IMG/VR virus record: IMGVR_UViG_3300043496_000080
Location: 1-21,833 of that record
Reading direction: 5' to 3' (one strand)
Source: a virus
Length of the DNA stretch: 21,833 nucleotides
Numbering within the stretch: position 1 is the first letter of the stretch; the number at the start of each line of letters is the position of its first letter. Below, piece by piece: positions 20,307 through 21,833 of this stretch. The notes under the pieces were generated by a model, which searched no databases, had not been told where the DNA came from, and saw only the letters and a program-made list of their open reading frames with translations. The translations under genes were made by a program, and so were the position numbers.

Positions 20307-20879
20307 CTAATCCCGGCGCGGCCGTTCGAACCCCTCATATCGCCGGCTCCGCGTGGTGCGGCGGCGTCCCCACGGGGCCCACGATTCGACGCTGCGCGCG
20401 CGGAGCTCGACGTCCACGGCGAGGAGATGGTCGCCGGACGCCGGCGGCGCCGGGCGCTCGACGACCGGGACGGGCAACCGTGGGGCGAGCTCGGCGGCGA
20501 GATGGGCGGCGGCGACGGCCTCCTCGACGGCGACGTGCTCGCGGACGGCCGCCGCGCGCCGGCGCCGGGCTCGCGCGTCGGCGGCGGCGCGCCGGCGGGC
20601 CTCCTCGGCGGCGCGGGTGTCCTGGCGCCGGCGGGTCTGCTCGGCGTCCCTGGCGGCGCGGGCCTGGGCGTCGAGCTCGGCGCGGGCGGCGTCTCGCGCG
20701 CGGATGATCTGCTCGCGGTCCTCGAGGAGGGCGTATAGCTCGGGCGCCAGGGCATCAAAGACGGCGCGCTCGTCCGGGCTGAGCTCGCGGTCCTCGGCGA
20801 GGGCGGCATCTCGGAGGCGATTGAGTCGCTCGAGGCGGGCGCGGATCTTCTCGTCGACGGTTCTCCCGACAATCCACAT
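20307..20879 (-). CDS. Coiled-coil protein with a capsid delta-domain-like N-terminus
   Basis: ATG 20879 has GGAGG (20890-20886) six bases upstream. The 190-residue protein reads DEKIRARLERLNRLRDAALA, then EDRELSPDERAVFDALAPEL and YALLEDREQIIRARDAARAE, continuing as a long Ala/Arg/Glu coil to about residue 125 and then a Pro-containing, basic tail. The N-terminal 60 residues resemble the scaffolding (delta) region of HK97-type capsid proteins, with its signature LxxEExxxFDxLxxE pattern. Yet it lies on the opposite arm from the capsid genes. It could be an independent scaffold or a DNA-binding or replication accessory. Confidence 0.7.
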   Translation of the reverse strand: MWIVGRTVDEKIRARLERLNRLRDAALAEDRELSPDERAVFDALAPELYALLEDREQIIRARDAARAELDAQARAARDAEQTRRRQDTRAAEEARRRAAADARARRRRAAAVREHVAVEEAVAAAHLAAELAPRLPVPVVERPAPPASGDHLLAVDVELRARSVESWAPWGRRRTTRSRRYEGFERPRRD

Positions 20880-20930
20880 CTCCGGCCTCCGCTCTTGCCA
20901 GGCCTCACGATCGCGCGGTGGCGCGGGGGT

Positions 20931-20960
20931 GTCTCCGTCCGGTGAGACGCTCGTGTCTCA
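20931..20960 (-). promoter_or_regulatory. Two mutually exclusive hairpins in the leader of the coiled-coil gene
   Basis: GTCTC (20931-20935) can pair with GAGAC (20944-20948), or that same GAGAC can pair with GTCTC (20955-20959; extended arms TGAGAC/GTCTCA at 20943-20960). The element lies in the 145-bp gap between 21024 and 20880, which holds no gene I can support. Competing pairings upstream of a GGAGG site recall an attenuator or translational switch, but the stems are short. Confidence 0.35.
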
Positions 20961-21011
20961 GAGCCTTACGTATGGTCGAGCTTCCCCGATACCGTCGGCG
21001 AGGGCGCCGGT

Positions 21012-21028
21012 GTGACAGGACAGGTCAC
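21012..21028. promoter_or_regulatory. Palindrome containing an iteron-like core
   Basis: GTGACAGGACAGGTCAC has 5-bp arms GTGAC/GTCAC. Its centre, GGACAGGTC (21018-21026), matches nine of ten bases of the iteron core GGACAGGTCC read on the minus strand. It lies at the stop of the zinc-ribbon gene, about 560 bp from the degenerate repeats. It may be an isolated initiator-binding site or chance. Confidence 0.35.
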
Positions 21029-21240
21029 GAGCTCGACGGGCTCGGCCTCCGCGGCCGGGTGATCCACGGTTTTTTTATCGTCCGGCCTCGTGGACGCAAG
21101 TACGCCGTTTCGCTGATCGGCGCTCCACAGCGGTCGCGGTGAGACGCGATCACGGAATTGTCGACGGTTGCCCATCCGTGCCATTGGGCGCCGCATTGGC
21201 AGTACACACTAACGCGCGGGTGCGGTTGTTTGCCTTTCAT
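21025..21240 (-). CDS. 71-residue zinc-ribbon protein downstream of the initiator
   Basis: ATG 21240 is seven bases after the initiator stop. The protein reads MKGKQPHPRVSVYCQCGAQW, then ASHRDRCG: CxC at residues 14-16, with His34 and Cys38, a likely zinc site. The C-terminus is basic (RPRGRTIKKPWITRPRRP). A longer frame upstream overlaps the initiator and is Ser/Arg-rich, so I used the later start. Its location directly after the initiator suggests a partner in replication or its control, though unlike lambda P it is far too small to be a helicase loader. Confidence 0.65.
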   Translation of the reverse strand: MKGKQPHPRVSVYCQCGAQWHGWATVDNSVIASHRDRCGAPISETAYLRPRGRTIKKPWITRPRRPSPSSS

Positions 21241-21247
21241 GGGCGTC

Positions 21248-21833
21248 TCAGTGGAACGAGGCGCGAAGGACCTCAACGATGACGCGCTCGCGCGTCGCGG
21301 CGTCGATCTCGATGTGTCCCGCGCGACAGTGGTCGTCAAAGTGTCGGCCGATCGTCTCGATGGTTGGGAGCGAGATTCCGTCGGTATAGCGGGCCTGACG
21401 GACGGCGCTCCGGGCGAGCTTTTGGATCTTCACGGCGAGACGTTCGCGCTCGGCCTCCTCGCGAAGTTTACCGATCGGATGAATAGGCGCCGGCGGCGTC
21501 GAGTTTTCCACAGGCGCCGAATCGAGCGCCGGCGTTTGTTCACGTACGTTCAGAACGTTCTTTATGATCTGGTCCGAGCCTCCAGACCTGTCCGTCCGAG
21601 CCTTCGGACCTGTCCGTCCGAGCCTCCGGACTAGTCGATCCGAGCCTCCGGACCTGTCAAATATCTGACCGTCCGAGCCTCCAGACATGTACCTGTCCGA
21701 CGGCTCGGACCTGTCCGACGGCTCGGACCTGTCCGACGGCTCGGACCTGTCCGACGGCTCGGACCTGTCCGACGGCTCGGACCTGTCGCGGCTGGCCGCG
21801 GCATAGCCTGACGCGGGGTGTCGCTTGGTATCG
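21248..21833 (-). CDS. Replication initiator-like winged-helix protein, C-terminal part (continues from 1-441)
   Basis: This is the downstream segment of the gene that starts at 441. The frame enters from the contig join with SDRSEP repeats and passes through a Gly/Ser/Asp/Arg linker encoded by degenerate 22-bp repeats (SGGSDGQIFDRSGGSDRLVR). It ends in a folded C-terminal domain: PIGKLREEAERERLAVKIQK, then LPTIETIGRHFDDHCRAGHI and RERVIVEVLRASFH, stopping at 21248. In lambda O the C-terminal domain contacts the helicase loader; here it might recruit host replication proteins, which is inference. A start at 21688 would give only 146 residues and lose the HTH, and I reject it as the main start. 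Confidence 0.8.
   Translation of the reverse strand, partial: DTKRHPASGYAAASRDRSEPSDRSEPSDRSEPSDRSEPSDRSEPSDRYMSGGSDGQIFDRSGGSDRLVRRLGRTGPKARTDRSGGSDQIIKNVLNVREQTPALDSAPVENSTPPAPIHPIGKLREEAERERLAVKIQKLARSAVRQARYTDGISLPTIETIGRHFDDHCRAGHIEIDAATRERVIVEVLRASFH
21552..21570. other. AT-richer patch beside the repeats; possible unwinding element
   Basis: AGAACGTTCTTTATGATCT is one of few AT-richer stretches in the window. It begins with the perfect palindrome AGAACGTTCT (21552-21561) and abuts the repeat field at 21571. In lambda the unwinding region also lies immediately beyond the iterons in the direction of O gene transcription, as here on the minus strand. Functional assignment is inference. 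Confidence 0.45.
21571..21688. repeat. Degenerate 22-bp repeat family next to the iterons
   Basis: Units begin at 21585, 21607 and 21629 (22 bp each), with a 33-bp expanded copy at 21651 that contains an AT-rich CAAATATCTGA insertion and a half copy before 21585. The consensus is GACCTGTCCG followed by TCCGAGCCTCCG. The first half is shared with the 18-bp iteron; the second half differs. The copies diverge while the adjacent 18-bp copies are identical, suggesting older and newer expansions of one motif. Confidence 0.75.
21689..21791. repeat. 18-bp iteron array, right portion
   Basis: A variant unit at 21689-21706 (GT in place of the first GG) is followed by four perfect units at 21707-21778 and a partial unit. 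Units from 21707 are the same molecules as those at 1-72 because of the terminal overlap. The real circle therefore has four perfect units, one variant and one partial. Confidence 0.85.
21707..21833. repeat. Terminal direct repeat, right copy
   Basis: Identical to 1-127. Removing it gives a 21,706-bp circle. All features within it are duplicates of those at 1-127. Confidence 0.93.

Noticed and set aside
21248-21688. Independent 146-residue gene
   Set aside because: The frame is open upstream through the repeats and across the join to an HTH-encoding start at 441, so this is the C-terminal part of a longer protein.
1-21833. tRNA genes, integrase, attachment sites, toxin-antitoxin pair, insertion sequences
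   Set aside because: I looked for clover-leaf segments, tyrosine/serine recombinase motifs, transposase motifs and RHH-toxin pairs and saw none I could support.

Overview
The window looks like the complete circular genome of a small tailed phage with a siphovirus gene set. The first 127 bases and the last 127 bases are identical (1-127 = 21707-21833), so the unique genome is 21,706 bp. One minus-strand gene reads without a break across the ends. The DNA is very GC rich (about two thirds by eye), genes are packed with ATGA/GTGA stop-start overlaps, and strong Shine-Dalgarno sites (GGAGG, GGGAGG) precede several starts. A lipoprotein with a classical lipobox suggests a diderm, high-GC bacterial host; nothing here fixes the taxon.

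Layout. Two transcription arms diverge from 1484-1651 and converge at 20218-20306. The long plus arm (1652-20217) is the virion programme. It runs: HNH endonuclease; a 261-bp non-coding stretch with phased T-tracts and a 10-bp phased TGCGG array (cos/terminase-site candidate); zinc-ribbon mini-protein; small terminase; zinc-ribbon protein; large terminase; ribbon-helix-helix protein; unknown; prohead protease fused to major capsid; portal; collagen/carbohydrate-binding-like protein; head-tail connector, head closure, neck and tail terminator; tail tube; conserved unknown; tail assembly chaperone with a probable -1 frameshift on an A9 run; tape measure; tail-tip hub with FN3; C1q-like protein; small unknown; lipoprotein; small basic protein; beta-helix tailspike-like protein; two small unknowns.

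The short minus arm (1483 down through 1, then 21706 down to 20307) is the probable early programme. It runs: zinc-finger protein, PD-(D/E)XK-like nuclease, 29-residue membrane peptide, 52-residue unknown, ribbon-helix-helix protein behind a palindromic operator, winged-helix replication initiator, zinc-ribbon protein and a coiled-coil protein.

The most interesting structure is the initiator gene. It encodes an N-terminal helix-turn-helix domain, then an array of 18-bp dyad-containing direct repeats, a second family of 22-bp degenerate repeats and an AT-richer patch, all inside the coding sequence. This is the architecture of the lambda O gene with ori-lambda inside it. The array lies at the contig ends, so a linear reading splits the gene and hides the arrangement.

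I recognise no integrase, DNA polymerase, helicase, endolysin or holin. The phage probably borrows the host replisome and lyses by unrecognised small proteins.
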